From the NCBI GenBank assembly GCA_019155185.1, contig CM032817.1, positions 12,814,972 through 12,878,971 on the forward strand: 64,000 bases of DNA, written 5' to 3'. The position numbers and the translations under genes were made by a program. Under the pieces are notes generated by a model, which saw only the letters and a program-made list of their open reading frames with translations, had not been told where the DNA came from and did no database searches. Origin of the DNA: Beaufortia kweichowensis. Its lineage: Eukaryota; Chordata; Actinopteri; Cypriniformes; Gastromyzontidae. The number at the start of each line of letters is the position of its first letter. The stretch's first letter is position 1. Positions 63,557 through 64,000 of this stretch are shown here, one piece after another.

Positions 63557-64000
63557 ATGCTTTCAAAAATCCTGCCCGATGGTGACAATCTCTGCCCCAT
63601 TTGCATAGAAACAGACCTGGCAGAGAAGCTCTACCTCCTCCAACACTGTGATGTAGGCCGCATGAGTATATATGTTGTGTTATGGGATGCAACAATAAAT
63701 AGTCTCCATAGACTACCTATGTCAGAGCTACTGAGGACCACTGAGTGGTTACAGTTAGTTTACAAAGAAAATATTCCCGGAAAAACAGTAAAGTGTTATA
63801 TGTTTCTGCCCATCATTTCACGTTGGACTGCTTTACAAACTTGGGACAGTTCAACGTGGGATTTTTGCAAAGGTTGATTTTGAAAGAAGGGTCAAAACCA
63901 ACACATCTGAATGAGCTTCTTAGCATGCTGGAAGGCATTGTTAACTCCCAGGGGTTGACGTGAGCACCGGTGTTACGGTTTAGGTGGTGACCATGTTAAC
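63557..64000 (+). pseudogene. THAP-like domain fragment, running off the window
   Basis: Frame 1 gives INSLHRLPMSELLRTTEWLQ and VYKENIPGKT. After a frameshift near 63795 frame 2 gives VSAHHFTLDCFTNLGQFNVG and RLILKEGSKPTH. This is the second half of an atypical THAP-like module common in fish (C.HF..DCFTN.GQ...GF...L.LK.G..PT). The zinc-binding Cys before AHHF is Ser here. Confidence 0.45.

Overview
This window is nuclear DNA from a ray-finned fish, most likely a cypriniform. Three things point there: split genes with GT/AG introns, adjacent senp5 and ncbp2 genes, and a fish-type NLR-C gene (FISNA-NACHT-LRR-B30.2). The transposon load is also typical of fish: Ngaro/DIRS, L2- and RTE-type LINEs, Ty3/Gypsy, hAT, Harbinger, and P-like and ISL2EU-like elements. 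I saw no tRNA, rRNA, CRISPR array or bacterial operon.

Three host loci are recognised. (1) Positions 1-2039 hold the last four coding exons of a SENP5-type SUMO protease on the + strand. (2) Positions 3856-7046 hold a complete four-exon ncbp2 (cap-binding protein CBP20) on the - strand, tail to tail with senp5; its first intron carries two small DNA transposons. (3) Positions 40513-61837 hold a complete NLR-C immune receptor on the + strand, ten coding exons and 1177 codons in one unbroken frame. Two further unrecognised terminal exons lie at 30231-30615 on the - strand.

The rest is mobile DNA, much of it nested. 7354-10825 is an hAT-type element with a perfect 8-bp target duplication, holding a LINE fragment and a solo LTR. 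11220-16459 is a nearly intact Ty3/Gypsy chromodomain element with both LTRs and only two in-frame stops. 17050-18402 is an L2-type LINE relic. About 18470-22960 is a Ngaro/DIRS tyrosine-recombinase retroelement. 24854-25493 is a Harbinger derivative sitting in a short satellite. 26670-29844 is an RTE-type LINE with a 13-bp target duplication. 31084-35990 is a P-like or other 8-bp-TSD element that carries its own gene, whose last exon resembles the hinge region of SMC5, plus two nested elements.

The last NLR intron (46201-61280) is a three-level nest. An L2-type LINE is split by a two-gene Harbinger element, which is in turn split by an LTR retroelement at the 3' splice site of its transposase intron. 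The NLR splice phases still join across this roughly 15-kb intron. The edge at 62936-64000 holds an hAT start and a THAP-like fragment that runs out of the window.
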